A stretch of DNA of 64,000 nucleotides from Plutella xylostella (taxonomy: Eukaryota > Arthropoda > Insecta > Lepidoptera > Plutellidae). Below the pieces are notes generated by a model. That model was not told where the DNA came from, did not search any database, and saw nothing but the letters and a program-made list of their open reading frames with translations. Both the position numbers and the translations under genes were made by a program. The DNA lies in NCBI RefSeq assembly GCF_932276165.1, contig NC_063987.1:2294001-2358000 (forward strand), given 5' to 3'. Positions 52,721 through 64,000 of the stretch are shown here, piece after piece (positions within the stretch are counted from its first letter, which is position 1; the number at the start of each line of letters is the position of its first letter).

Positions 52721-53349
52721 AAATAAAAATAAAACAGTAAATAAGAATAAGGTTTCTATCACAGATTGACTTACATACGTATTGGAGCATCCTAAACACA
52801 TAGGCATTAACAAAACACCACTTTACGCAGTTCGAAAAGAAAAAAAAAAACTTTACGACACAAAAGTGCCTATGTGAAGTAGTAAAATCGGAACTGAGTT
52901 TTTCTTACTCCCGTAATCCTGACATCCCATCCCATCCCATCCCACCCCGTGGCGGGCATTCCGAGTAGTTTAAATAGTTAGTACTAAACCACGTCTTGTG
53001 GACAGTTTTACGACTCGCTCTGGCCAGTCACGCATGCGTGGCGGACTATTCTGGACAGAGAAAATTAAATGATTCTACGTCGGTGGTAGTAAACGTGAGG
53101 TCGAAATCTTAAGGTATTTATGGTGACATTTATAATGATTACGCGAAAGCTTAGAAGTCGAGATAATAGATCCTGCGGCGAAGACGACCTACAGATGGCA
53201 TGGAAGCGAGGTAGAAAGCAAATTGTAAGTCCTACATCGCGCAATCATAACAGAGTTCCGTATGTAGGCAGTTGCCCAGCCATCTAAACCGCCCACTTTT
53301 GAACCACCACGACTTCTTTACTACAACACTACTTAAGATTTTAGCAGTA

Positions 53350-53452
53350 GGTAAATTTAAAATTGTATTTTAATCAAATTTTAAATACTTTTTGTACCGA
53401 CTGACAGACATTTGACAGGCGACTAAATACGTTTAGCGTTTGGTGAAATTCC
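53350..53452. repeat. Truncated copy of the GTTTAGCGTTTGGTG MITE
   Basis: Matches 54989-55107 across TTTTAATCAAATTTTAAATA, CTGACAGACATTTGACAG and ACTAAATACGTTTAGCGTTT. The left inverted repeat is lost. Confidence 0.65.
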
Positions 53453-53739
53453 ACCTAAAGCTAGTACCTTTACAATCGGCCAACGTCAATTAGGTAGAAA
53501 TGAATCATAGATCTCTACCTGCATGCGTGCGCTTTGGCTGATTCAACGCAGAACTACATTGCAATAGAATAGTTCAGTGATTTCGAATACCCTGTCCGAT
53601 GACGCTCCAAGCAGCCGTGTTTATGACCTGTTCACCATTTTCCATTTTAGATGAGTCGAAGATGAGTTAGACGAGTGTGTGAAGGCGTTTGAAATTGTGG
53701 TTGGAGGTTCACTCTAGTTTGAAAAAAAAACTAAAATCT

Positions 53740-53890
53740 AGCTCCGGCTAGATGGGGTGACGACTTGCGAAAGGTGGCTGGTTATGATTCGATGCGGAAA
53801 GCTAAAGATCGCATCCAGTGGCGTGCTTTGGGAGAGGCCTACGTCCAGCAGTGGACTGCTATAGGCTGATTATGATGATGATGATGATGA
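53740..53890 (+). pseudogene. LINE RT C-terminus with (GAT)n tail
   Basis: Translates (one stop at the start) to MGDDLRKVAGYDSMRKAKDR followed by IQWRALGEAYVQQWTAIG and stop, then GCTGATTATGATGATGATGA. This is the usual C-terminal WxxDL..AG..W...A.DR..W..LGEAYVQQW end of an insect LINE with its GAT tail. Strongly 5'-truncated. Confidence 0.82.
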
Positions 53891-53943
53891 CAAAAAACTA
53901 TGGTTCGGATCGCCGCTATGGTTACCAAGACTTGTACCTATTA

Positions 53944-54079
53944 GGGCTGATTTGAAGTCAGATAAAAGTTATCTGAGGAATAATTCTGATGCTGTCGCGT
54001 CTGAATGTTTGTATTAGACAGTGACAGCAACAATTTTATTCCTCTGATAACATTTATGGGACTATTGAAAAATCAGCCC
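53944..54079. repeat. PIF/Harbinger-like MITE, copy 3
   Basis: GGGCTGATTTGAAGTCAGAT ... GACTATTGAAAAATCAGCCC, with the core TAGACAGTGACAGCAACAAT shared with copies 1 and 2. The left flank TTA is kept; the right flank has changed to TTC. Confidence 0.8.
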
Positions 54080-54486
54080 TTCGACTCGACTCCATGACAG
54101 CTCTCGGTCGTTCGTTTTTTTTAATCTAGACTAACCCTCCCATGAGTATGCTGACACCAAATAACAGCTGTTTGCTGTTTTATTTATTTGCATGTCGGCC
54201 ATAATTGCAATGCAAGCCTGTAGTGTATTTCAGTTCACTTTATGTGTTTTTTTAAAGGTGCAGGGTGCGATAATGATTTTAATTTGTTTGACGGTGTGTT
54301 ATTAGATTGAAGTTGGATTTCGTCTATTTACTTTCCTCCTCTCTTTACTCTTTGTGTTAGGCAGAAAGTCAAAATTCATGTATAACTTGCCAGCCTCTTG
54401 TAAACCGACAGTTCTTTTTATGTATTCCTAGGCGTTTTTAATTTCTAATCTCTCTAGTGTCAAGTGTCAATTAAATTAAACATTAA

Positions 54487-54613
54487 GGGCCTTACCACAA
54501 AAACTTAGACAGTATTTAACAAGTGTTTAGCGCTGTCAAACGCCTACAAAATTTGTCAAATTTCGTTTTAAACACTTGTAAAACGGTGTTTAAAGTTTTT
54601 TGTGGTAGCACAG
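54487..54613. repeat. MITE with TACCACAAAAA ends
   Basis: GGGCCTTACCACAAAAACTT / complement of TACTGTGCTACCACAAAAAA, with internal AACAAGTGTTTA / AAACACTTGTAAAAC symmetry. Confidence 0.65.
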
Positions 54614-54988
54614 TAAAATTCTAAATTTATTATTATTTTAAAATCTATTTTTTTCTTGAACAATGCTAGGTACATACTTAACCACTCAAGTTACTTAAAT
54701 TTCCAATTCACGAAATGAAAATGTATTGAACGTGGCAAATAAATTAAATGCAAGGGTGACATATTTTCAACAATAGCTACCGGGATTATTCTGAAAACAA
54801 ATTATGGTGAAACAGGCCGACAATACAGGGTGTTTGGTTCAGTGGTTTTCAGTGGAACGGCTCTTCTAGATTGTTCGGTGAACTGTGAACTATGTGGGGG
54901 TAATATACAGACATACTCGGCCTGTGTGGAAATATAGGCCATTGTATGGAACCGATATGAGGTGATAATTTTATTTATTTACTTATAC

Positions 54989-55107
54989 TTTTACCAAACG
55001 CTAAACGTATTTAAAATTATATTTAAATCAAATTTAAATACATTTTGTACTAACTGACAACCGTTTCACAGACTACTAAATATACGTTTAGCCTTTGGTG
55101 AAATTTT
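54989..55107. repeat. MITE with ACCAAACGCTAAACG ends
   Basis: ACCAAACGCTAAACGTATTT at the left and ATACGTTTAGCCTTTGGTGA at the right. A second, truncated copy is at 53350-53452. Confidence 0.75.
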
Positions 55108-56124
55108 AGTGCACAATTTCATAGATGTAGGTACTGTAAGGTGGACATTTAAATACCAAATATTAGGGATGTAGGTAATTTTATGGATTTTCAACAATAA
55201 ATGATCAGAAATCGTTCTTAATTTTTAACATATAGCTTACGATTAAAAACTATGTAGGTACAATCCATTTTTATTTGATCACTTCGTACGAATCAAAGCT
55301 TGGAGAGAGCATTTTAATTCTAGACCATCTGTTCGTGCATTTAAAATCTTTTTTTCAAATACTGGTGTCTATACTATCATACAACCACTACATCTACCAT
55401 CAACAACCATTTAACATTTAATGACAAAACTTATTTGGTTCCAAAACAAGGATTTTCTAGTCACTTTAATTGGGGGTTTTATTTACAGTAGTAAATCAAC
55501 AGAGTCACCAGGGAATGCAGCCGTTTATTTACGGACTTTCGTTATCTTGACGAAGACAGTTTCTGAGGTAACATGATAAGGTACAAATACTTAAATGTTT
55601 AAGTTTTTATGCCTAATTAAAGTTTAATGAGGTTTGCATACGCTCACGGCAGTGGTCAAAAGGGTAGTCAGATGTGACTTGCTTGCGAGACTACAATTTA
55701 CAATGAATTACATTTTAGATTCTCGAATGTATAAATTGTGTTTACCTAATATAAGTAGGTACAATGAGTAACTTATTTCATTTGTTATATTTCAATATTA
55801 CACTTTTATTTTGAAAGGTCTCTGGATTTTCCTCCTGGAGGTTTATTTTACGAGGCATTCAATTCCCCGTAAGTAAATACCTCCCCTGAAAATACCTCAA
55901 TGCATAATAATAAAAATTCCAAAGCAGCCGGGACTGAACAAAGTTCCTTGCCACCGTCAACGTGAAAAAATAAATAAAACTCAAGTGTTTCTGCAAACAT
56001 TTGACAGAAACTGCGCCACAGGAGTGGCTTGTACTGTCAGCTAAAGAGATAAGTGGCTACCCTTAAACTTTCAAGTTTCATATTAAAATCTAAGTACTGC
56101 TGGATGATGTTGATCATTATCATC

Positions 56125-56220
56125 TGACCTTAATCGTCCACTGTTGGACATAAGCCTCTCCCATGGAGCGCCACAACACTCTGACCTTGACCTTCCTCAG
56201 CCAGCCACTACCGATTCCGG
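56125..56220 (-). pseudogene. LINE RT C-terminal fragment, antisense
   Basis: The minus strand encodes WLRKVKVRVLWRSMGEAYVQ then QWT, matching LGEAYVQQWTAIG at 53.8 kb, so the same or a sister LINE family inserted in the opposite direction. Confidence 0.75.
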
Positions 56221-56432
56221 ACATCTGTCGAAGGTTTGAATTCCAATTCCACACTGTATATTGTAAGTATTTTGTATGCACATTGGAACCAATATTAACA
56301 TGCATTTGACGCTTTTGCACAAACACCGGCCGGGTGCTTATTGGCACTACACTCATACGTTTTATTTGCATAAGATCAAAATAATGAGTGACAAAAGTAT
56401 GCATATTACTTTAATAATATAACCATTGTGTA

Positions 56433-56608
56433 TACAGGGTGTTGCAAAAAGGGTATACTAAGCGAAACCAGCATGTGCAGCATGTTATATCTAAGCCCGA
56501 AACTGTTTTTTTTTTTCGCGAATATTAAAATTCTGATTTCAGATTCGGGCTTACATATAACATGCTGCACATGCTGGTTTCAGCTTAGTACCTTTTTGCA
56601 ACACTATA
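56433..56608. mobile_element. MITE with CAGGGTGTTGCAAAAAGG ends
   Basis: Arms of about 65 bp: CAGGGTGTTGCAAAAAGGGT ... AAACCAGCATGTGCAGCATG ... TAAGCCCGAA and near-perfect complement, with TA-rich flanks. Tc1/mariner-type MITE by its ends. Confidence 0.85.
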
Positions 56609-57157
56609 TACAGATAATCAATGATTTTAAAAACTTGAATTATATAGGGCATTTATATTATAGGTATTTTAATTTAACAATATACATATTTTATATCTTA
56701 GGTTGGGTTGATTGACACTCATTGCAAAATTGGGACTATTTTTAACCGACTTCGTAAAAAGGGGGAGGTTCTCAATTCGTCAGTATGTATGTTTTTTTTA
56801 ATGCTTGTTGATTGCTAAAGAGTTGTTCTTGGTACGGTAGCAGCCCTAGCGTCTGTCATCAAAGACTTCATCACCTTAATCTCACAGATCCCTGCTCACA
56901 CGCCGCTTTCTAAAACAATTTGAGCTGAACCGATAACAATTCTTGCTATTGTTCTAGAACGTTCCCACCGTGGTACACATTAGGAAATCACATGTCCATA
57001 CGGATTATTGATATGATGATGACAGCCCAAGTCCATTCATAAAATAAAACGCCTTTGAGGATGTAGGTAAGTATAAATATATAGAACATAAAATTAATTA
57101 AAAGTGATTTTTGGTTCCGTCGGTTTTTTTCACTTTTTTTGTAGACTAGCAGTTTTA

Positions 57158-57302
57158 CCCCCTATTTAAAAAAAAGTTACTGGACGCTTTAGTTATTGAA
57201 CTGTTTTGTCACTCTCTGTCAAAGAACAAATTGTTCTCTGTCAGAGAGTGACAAAACAGTTTATTAGCTAAAGCGTCCAGTAACTTTTTATGAATAAGGG
57301 GG
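57158..57302. mobile_element. Palindromic MITE (CCCCCTTATTCATA family), copy 2
   Basis: 145-bp near-perfect palindrome including AGTTACTGGACGCTTTAG, AACTGTTTTGTCACTCTCTG and AGAACAAATTGTTCT at the centre. Flanked by TTA duplications. Much closer to perfect symmetry than copy 1. Confidence 0.88.
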
Positions 57303-57940
57303 TTATGTTATAATGCTGATGTTATAATTATTAAGCAATTGTAAGCTAAATTATGAATATTATAATATATTGTTTTTATTTTCGAATTTCTAGTTTAAGT
57401 AAAGTGTTACCTAAGTACTGATCTACCTCGGTAAAGAGTAACATGTAATTTCTTAAAACTATTAAACTGATTATTTCTAATAACAACGAAGAAATTTCTC
57501 AGGCATTTATCTTCAATCATTTGTTTAGGAGACAAAAAGTATAAGTAGGTTATACTTAAAGAAAGTTTTATCAAATTGCATCTTAATCAGACCCTAACAA
57601 AGTCGATTTGTTATTGTTTTATTAAGATGCAAGATTACACAATCGATTCATATGACCTAGATACATAAATGTTATTGTATATTTATGCTAATGAGAGTTT
57701 CACATTGATTCATGCCATCAAGACGGCTGTAGCTGACACATACATTGTAGGATTTAAAATTAAAAATGTATGTTAATAGCTATATCTAAGCAGCTTAAGA
57801 AAACGAAAGTGACATTATACAACTTAAGTTTGTTAAGAATTGAAAAAAAATAGTATAAAAATTAATTCTGGACTTAATACGTCATAATTAAATAAACATC
57901 ATATTCTATGATTTAGCTTACAGTAAGATTTAATTTCGCT

Positions 57941-57961
57941 ACACACACACACACACACACA
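57941..57961. repeat. (CA)n microsatellite
   Basis: Ten uninterrupted AC units. Confidence 0.95.
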
Positions 57962-58713
57962 AGAATGATTAAGTGAAGATGTTTGGTTTAAGTTATTTGA
58001 ATAAATTTTAATTTTACTGTCATATCTTTTCCTCTACGGAAGATACCTCTACGGAACACCAAAAGAAAATCAACCAACAATTCATTGTTATCACAATTCG
58101 TTTACCGAAACAATACTCTTTGGTGACAGTAGGGCGTAGGGCACAATTTGTCTCGGCCCGATGAGCGATAGTCATTTGTCAAAATTTGTCGGATAATAAT
58201 GTGAACGGTAGTAGAGTTACGCAACATTTATTTATATTAAAGTGAGAGTCGGGTGACACTGGATGATTGTTTTTGTCGACAAAGGTAAGGCAAAGAGTTT
58301 TGAGAAGGAAAAAGATGCATCTAAGTCTAAAAATACCAAATTTGTCACTCATTCATACACAGAGCATATAATATACATGTATTTTTTATATTCTTAATGT
58401 TTCCAAAACTTTTTACAGTACATGGAAATTTATTATTCTTTATTTTTTCGGCTTTTGATTCCAAACTACCATTTTTAACTTAATTTATCAACGGCTATAA
58501 CTAACATATACATAAATCATTTTTGCAAACAAACTTCCTATTAGAAAAACTTCTATAAATAATGTTTACTTTTTTCTATAATAATTAATTTGTGGAAAAC
58601 TACCTATTTCACAAAATTTTCTAGACACACATTTAATAGACATTACGTATTCCAAACGGAGCTCTTAGTCATCCACTTGCAACAGCGATGGAGGCTTATT
58701 AATACACTCTTAC

Positions 58714-59165
58714 CAATCAAGTAGTGTTGTCGATAGGCCAATATCGATTGTCTATCGATAGTTGGAGAAAGCACGATTGTATCGATAGCATCGATCTTCT
58801 TCTCTTCTTCTTCAAATGCCGTCTCCTAGCGAAGGTTGGCAATCATCCTGCTAAATTCCGTCATGAAGCTCGCCTCACGGAACAATTATCCAGTGCTCAG
58901 CTGGAACCACTGGCGTAGATTTTGCAGCCATGATGTAATTAGCTGCCCAGGCCTCATCCTGCCTTATATTTTCCCCTGGGTTATAACTTGGAAGAGGAGG
59001 TCATATTTGTCTTTAACGCTATCGATAGTGTTGGTCATTATCAATAGTAATATATTATACAATACTTTTTTAAAAAGTATCCATAATTCATTAATACTGT
59101 CGCTCGGGTAAATCTTATATAATCGATAGAAAAACTATCGTTCTTTCGGCAACACTACAATCAAG
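58714..59165. mobile_element. hAT-like non-autonomous element
   Basis: Element 58722-59157 (436 bp) begins TAGTGTTGTCGATAG and ends with the complement TAGTGTTGCCG, flanked by perfect 8-bp duplications CAATCAAG (58714-58721, 59158-59165). Eight-bp duplications and TAGNGTTG ends are typical of hAT. It contains many ATCGATA motifs near both ends and a central stretch (TTCTTCTTCAAATGCCGTCT) that looks like a captured different repeat. No transposase. Confidence 0.9.
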
Positions 59166-61490
59166 TACATTACTCAAGCGTAAAGTTCTTACAAAACATT
59201 ACCAAATAATTCAGTCTTCAAAATAATAGTCTCCTACGCATATTACAAATCATAGTATATATATGCTTCTAATAGGCACTTTTAAATTAGATAAATAATC
59301 AACGACGGGTCCTGGTCCTCATAGCACAGGGAATCCTAGTTTGAGGACCAAGGTTGCAAACATTTGTATGTGTCTTTATTGGTTTTCAAATAAACGAATT
59401 TTTATTTATTTATTTATTTAGTATTAGTGTAAGTGCTCAGGATTATAATATTTATTGCAGTATTGAAAGCCGAAGTGTATTGAATACAATGCAGAGATTT
59501 ATGGGTGTTTAATTCAAAACAGATTTCACTAGGTTATGCCAAGACGTGTCTTCATTGCCACAGCAAGAAATGTCGGGACACAACACAAATAGGTTTATAT
59601 CACGCATTACACATTTTGTACGTATTAGTCGTTATTTCGTAATATTTCAAAATATATATATATTTTTAATTATGGTAGGTATAACTCAAAAATTTACAGG
59701 AAAATCTAAAAATCCCCAGCTTATTATTGCAAATTAGGTAAGTAAGTATATGATGAACATAATGTTGCAGATTTTAAATCTGAAATGTGAACACCGTCCA
59801 TAGGTAACGCAATTCAATTTTTGCAAAACCTTATATTATACATATTAGACCAAATTCAATCCCCGAAGCATCACGACCGTCAGCAACCCGTTGATCGGTT
59901 GCATAAAAAAGTGCAGAGAAACCCAAAGTTATGTATTATTCAACGCAAAATATACGCTTTGTCTCATTGTATTCAAATGTGTTCACTTTCGCCAATTACA
60001 TGGTGCAGCCTCGTGGGCCCACTTGCGGGATCATGGGGGTTCGATGACTTGCCTAAGATTTTGGGAAAGTCGGTTTCACAACGAGATGTAAGGAGTTATG
60101 GGAGTATTGGCGATATATTGCTACCATATTTGAGAAGGATTAGTAACTAAAATTACAGCTAGAATTTAAAAGGAGAGGATGATGATGAGGACCCTGAAAA
60201 TATTGTTGCGTTGTCATTTGATTGTAAAAAAAATACGGATTAATGTAGGTTAATTTTTAGGTTATACGGCATGGTAAATCATGAATCTTTTGAAACAATT
60301 AAATCAATGTCTTCCAGTTCTACCCGAATTTTCTATAATTTTTATTTTTTTATGTGATGGACTAAAAATCAATCTACTGCTACCTTAGATAATTTTCAAC
60401 TGGCCAACCGCCCAGGGCTTTCTTAACTAAACTCTAAGCAAGATTCTGGGTGAGTGGGTGTACACATCACGGCTCTATGCTAATGTGCGAAAATTATTTT
60501 GATTGGCCACGTCGAGTCGGCTGACATCTGATGAGGGGCCGTTTCTCCTTTTATAATGGATTGAGGGTTGTGGAAGTGGAAAAACATCATGATCACTGGC
60601 GGTTTTCTTTTGTTTCTCTATTGAGTTTGTTAAACGGATTGAAGATCAAAGAGTTGATGGGTATGCTTACCTGGACGATAAAATATTTCGTCTTCGTGAC
60701 ATGATGTGAAATGTTTAATCTTCTTGTTTGTTTAGGAGTGATATTGAAATGGAGAAAATTATGTTATACCTATTATGATAATCCCTGGCCAAAACAATCA
60801 ATAGAACTCTCCAAAAGGCACATACTTAATAAGAAGTGGCTTCTGCTTCCAATAATAAAACTGGCACCAACTTCAATTTATTAATATTGTCAAATTATTC
60901 AGTTGTAATCTATGTCAATTTCCACCAATTTAAACTTCATTATCTTTAAAACCATGTGAGGCTATTCTGTATAATTATAACGCAATTAAAACCTGATACT
61001 TTACTCTAACCCAACATAAGGATAACTTCAATGGCGACTTTCATTCACCCCACAAGAAATTGCAAGGTTTAATTGCTGTCATTATTCTTTTAAAATCCAC
61101 TTAGTTGAGGGTGCAAAAACTGGTGGAAACCAGTTGGGATGTCGAAACATTTTCTGTGCGAGTGTCCTGTCCGTTTGTTTTTTGCTATTGCAAACCTCCT
61201 TTATATTTGCGGCAGGAGGCAGCATGGAGACTGTGAAACAGCGATTTCAGAAGTATTTATGAGAAAATCTTCTTTCTGTACTCACAGAAAATATTGCTGT
61301 TTAACATAAAGATGGCTACAATAGCCACCAGAGAGCACACGAGAGAACTTTGAGTTACGTTGACAAAACATGGTTAGGAGACATCATCACACAAAGATGA
61401 CCATATCCCTCAGCCGAAAAACACAAAAATTCTCATATTGACAGCGAATGAGATAAAAAAGAAAACAATGTTTTAAAAAGTATTTTCAAA
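59166..61490. other. Upstream flank, part 2
   Basis: AT-rich. A (TTTA)n tract lies near 59400-59420. The open frame 59821-60150 (WGFDDLPKILGKSVSQRDVR) is protein-like but not recognised; a LINE remnant is possible. Otherwise nothing identified. Confidence 0.5.
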
Positions 61491-61760
61491 TCAATAAGAC
61501 CACAAGTTTAATTCCCACCCGCAGATTGCAAAGCCGCAGCCACCCGCATGGAAAAACGTAAGAATTATGCCGACGCAGAGACCGAATGCCGCGATAACGA
61601 CATAATGAAATCCCCATGTCACATGCGCGATGCGTGTCACGTCGCGCAAGGCGAAGACCCAATACAATGAATTAAAGAATATTTCGAAGGCCCTGTAACG
61701 GTAGACGAAGAGGTGACTACGATAGCTCGGCAATAAAAGTATTGACTTGCGAGGAAACAC
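61491..61760 (-). CDS. Unrecognised membrane-protein-like open frame
   Basis: 89 codons, GC-richer than its surroundings. The C-terminal part has two hydrophobic stretches: AFEIFFNSLYWVFAL, and VTWGFHYVVIAAFGLCVGII running on to LTFFHAGGC, then a stop. A consensus-like acceptor (CGTTACAG) occurs at about 61693, so the real piece may be a last exon of about 200 nt starting AFEIFF. I do not recognise the family; no other exon of it was found in the window. A repeat of the (CAGA) family abuts it upstream. It could be a gene fragment, a captured exon or chance. Confidence 0.3.
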   Translation of the reverse strand: MFPRKSILLLPSYRSHLFVYRYRAFEIFFNSLYWVFALRDVTRIAHVTWGFHYVVIAAFGLCVGIILTFFHAGGCGFAICGWELNLWSY

Positions 61761-61790
61761 TTGAGGATATTTCCTTTATATCCTCATATC

Positions 61791-61960
61791 AGTAACTGTG
61801 TCTGTCTGTCTGTTACTCTTTCACGCCAAAACTACTGAACAGATTTCAATTAAATTTGGTATACATATGGTCTAGACCCTGAGAAAGAACCTAGGCTACT
61901 TTTTATCTTCCCACGGGAAAAGTTTTGATGGCGAAGCGCAGCTTCCGGGAACAGCTTGTT
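61791..61960 (-). repeat. (CAGA)-bearing interspersed repeat, copy 3 (inverted)
   Basis: GTGTCTGTCTGTCTGTTACT, then CTTTCACGCCAAAACTACTG, GGTCTAGACCCTGAGAAAGA and GAAGCGCAGCTTCCGGGAAC: the complement of copies 1 and 2 with a short tract. Confidence 0.85.
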
Positions 61961-64000
61961 TCATCATAAAGCACACTGCTAGGTACAGGAGGCCTTTTGT
62001 GTATGCTTACGTTTTGACTCCTGTAAAAATTGTATTGTGCACTTCAGTAGTTTAAAATCTAAATCTCAGACTAAGGCGGACTTTTTTCCAAAAAGCAATT
62101 TTATCTAGCCAATCACATAATCTTATTTAATTCTAAAAAGCTTGCTGAAGATAAGTAGTTTCTTTTTCATCGTAAACGCTCCTACAGGTTTGTTTACAGA
62201 CAGGCAAATTCGTAATTTATACAATATTTTTTATGAATACAATGAACAATAATTACCTGCCTTTATCAATATTTTTATTGCAGACCCTCCAACAGAAATT
62301 CGTACCGCATTGAATCGAACTCACTCATTGAATTGAATGCAACCGTTTAAAACAGTACCTGAATGAATCCACAAGTGTCTTCCCTAAAAAATATTACCTC
62401 GAATTCTTACTGAATGGAAGATCCAAATAAAGGATGCTTACTTGTTTAGTGTTGACATTTAAAAGCTCTTTGAATGTATCGAGGTCTGTAGGTACCTATA
62501 CAGTAACGTGCAATTAATAAGTTCCATTGACATATTATGGAACGGCAATGGCAGGTGATACTTTTTCATTGCTCGCGAGTGTAAAAATGATCAATTTTAT
62601 AAAAAGCTTTCAAAACATATTTAAAGCTGCTTTCAAGCTTTTCTGAATTGTACAAATAATTATTTTATTTAAAAAGTATTTACCGCACAATCGTATATAC
62701 CTACATGTTATATAAGACAACTCACTATGTTTTTTTAATAAGGAATTTTTCAATATTTTGATCCCCCTCTAGAGTTTTAACTTCACTTGCTGAATGGAAC
62801 ACCAAAAAAGGTACCGTTTCTCAGATTGTTAAAGAAGTATATGAATGGAAATGAAATTCAGTACAGCATTTTCTCAAGTCAACGGAGTGGTAAAAAATTC
62901 TGTACCGGTTAAAATGTATGGTTTCGTTTAACTTATTTAAGTAAGTGCCTACTTAAATAAACTTTATCTTTTTGAGTGACCAATGAATATGGATCGATAA
63001 ATTAGTAGGTAAATGAGGGTTCCAGGTTCAATGCCAGGCCGGGGCAGATATTTATTTAAATACAGATATTTGTTGTATCTGAAGGATGGCAATAGGATCC
63101 CCCTGTGACATTTGGCCATGTTACAACACTGGGATAAAGAAAAGTGTGTGTGTTGATGAATAGGTACGGAAAAGAATATTTTGTACAAATTCCCCATTTC
63201 ATAAGTAAGTAAAAATAATAATTATATCTCTTTAATTTGGGCAGTCGTCTTTATTGCAATAAAATGCCTACCTACTGTATTTTCCTGGACATAGCTATGA
63301 AGAATCCATAAGGTTCCAAAGGTCTATAGTTATTCAGGTCAACTTTTTATTGATTTTACGGTTGTATCTCAGTCCTCATTCTTAGAGTTATATTGATAAT
63401 TTTTTTTTTTCTTCTTGCTAAACCGTTCTAACTATGTTGAAGTTTTAGTTTTTAATCTTTCGGGGAATCATAACTTAGAAACAAGACTAGGCGGGTTTAT
63501 TCTTCAAATACAGATAAATTAATAGTAACTACAAAATTATCAGAATTCGATAATACTTAATAGCTTTGCAGTGTATTTTTTAATACGATAAAATTGGCTT
63601 TATTTACACGAGGCTAATTTTGAAATCCTTTTTGCCAGTATTAATAATCAATACATAGTAATCGATTAACCGAATCGTTTAATCGAAAAGGAAAATGAAT
63701 CGAATAATCGAGCACAGCGATCGAATGCTTAAGATTGCAATTCAATGGACCGTTGATGCTTTCCGCAAGTTTTTTTTGGAATTCGATTTTTAAAAAGGGT
63801 CGCTTTAATTTATCGTTTCGATGTGGCAGTTGTGTGTAGTCATTTGTCTGTCATTCTATATTCGGTGTGAAATAGACATGGCTTATAAATGACCAGTGAG
63901 CTTATGTTTCGAAATCGACCTCAACTGGTTGCGTTTTTGTTGGTTTTGTGAAGCCAATTTATGGTGTCACATGCCAGCTTTGATGCACTACGTATGTTTT
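61961..64000. other. Upstream flank, part 3
   Basis: AT-rich. Contains a CATTGC-ended MITE fragment (62555-62582, TTTTTCATTGCTCGCGAGTG) and a SINE copy. No coding sequence recognised to the window end. Confidence 0.5.
63005..63165 (+). mobile_element. tRNA-derived SINE, second copy (5'-eroded)
   Basis: GGTTCCAGGTTCAATGCCAG (B-box remnant) then GCCGGGGCAGATATTTATTT and ATACAGATAT, GGCAATAGG, matching the 30.8-kb copy from its B-box onward. The A-box half is absent. Confidence 0.75.

Larger units (their letters stand above)
48301..58700. other. Upstream flank, part 1
   Basis: No gene recognised. Contains the MITEs, LINE pieces and microsatellites listed separately, including (GT)n at 52609-52632 and (ATCCC)n at 52923-52945. 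It could include introns or regulatory DNA of a longer cv-c isoform. Confidence 0.55.

Noticed and set aside
59821..60150. 109-codon plus-strand frame
   Set aside because: It has no recognised domain, and a second overlapping frame looks equally protein-like. Probably a decayed repeat; left as a note only.

Overview
The window looks like nuclear DNA from a moth or butterfly (Lepidoptera). It is AT-rich and dense with short inverted-repeat transposons. It carries a mariner, a Tc1 relative, tRNA-derived SINEs, LINE 3' ends, and three copies of an interspersed repeat that contains a (CAGA)n microsatellite. The species assignment is inference; no species-specific sequence was recognised.

One protein-coding gene is well supported. 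It is a Rho GTPase-activating protein of the DLC1/STARD13/STARD8 family, the insect orthologue being crossveinless-c (cv-c, RhoGAP88C). It lies on the minus strand. I rebuilt 20 coding exons from 48026 down to 5843. All splice sites are GT-AG, every phase matches, and the joined reading frame is 3111 nt (1036 residues plus stop). The order is an N-terminal SAM domain (exons 2-3), a charged and Ser-rich linker with a polybasic patch (exons 4-9), RhoGAP (exons 10-15; arginine finger R605), and a C-terminal START lipid-binding domain (exons 16-20). This is the diagnostic layout of the family. Exons 1-6 are spread over 33 kb with introns of 3.9, 11.1, 9.2, 0.4 and 6.7 kb; exons 6-20 are packed into about 10 kb.

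Layout. 1-5105: gene-free flank downstream of cv-c, with a 1.03-kb palindromic Tc1-type element inside one copy of a 200-bp tandem duplication, then a mariner whose transposase has a single in-frame stop. 5106-5842: probable 3' UTR and flank. 5843-16207: the compact 3' half of cv-c, with a 951-bp inverted-repeat element in the last intron and several MITEs in others. 16208-48026: large introns holding an unusual 0.75-kb element near 19.5-20.3 kb, decayed partial duplicates of exons 3 and 4, a three-layer nest of transposons (29398-30246), a SINE, a LINE flanked by an 11-bp target-site duplication, and more MITEs. 48027-64000: upstream flank with no recognisable gene, containing a hAT-like element with a perfect 8-bp target duplication, LINE tails, MITEs, and one unrecognised membrane-protein-like reading frame at 61491-61760.

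The window thus shows one developmental signalling gene, expected to switch off Rho1 at membranes, heavily loaded with transposons. The nested and duplicated elements are clear enough that several insertions can be dated relative to each other from the sequence alone. I found no new multi-gene system, CRISPR array or operon.
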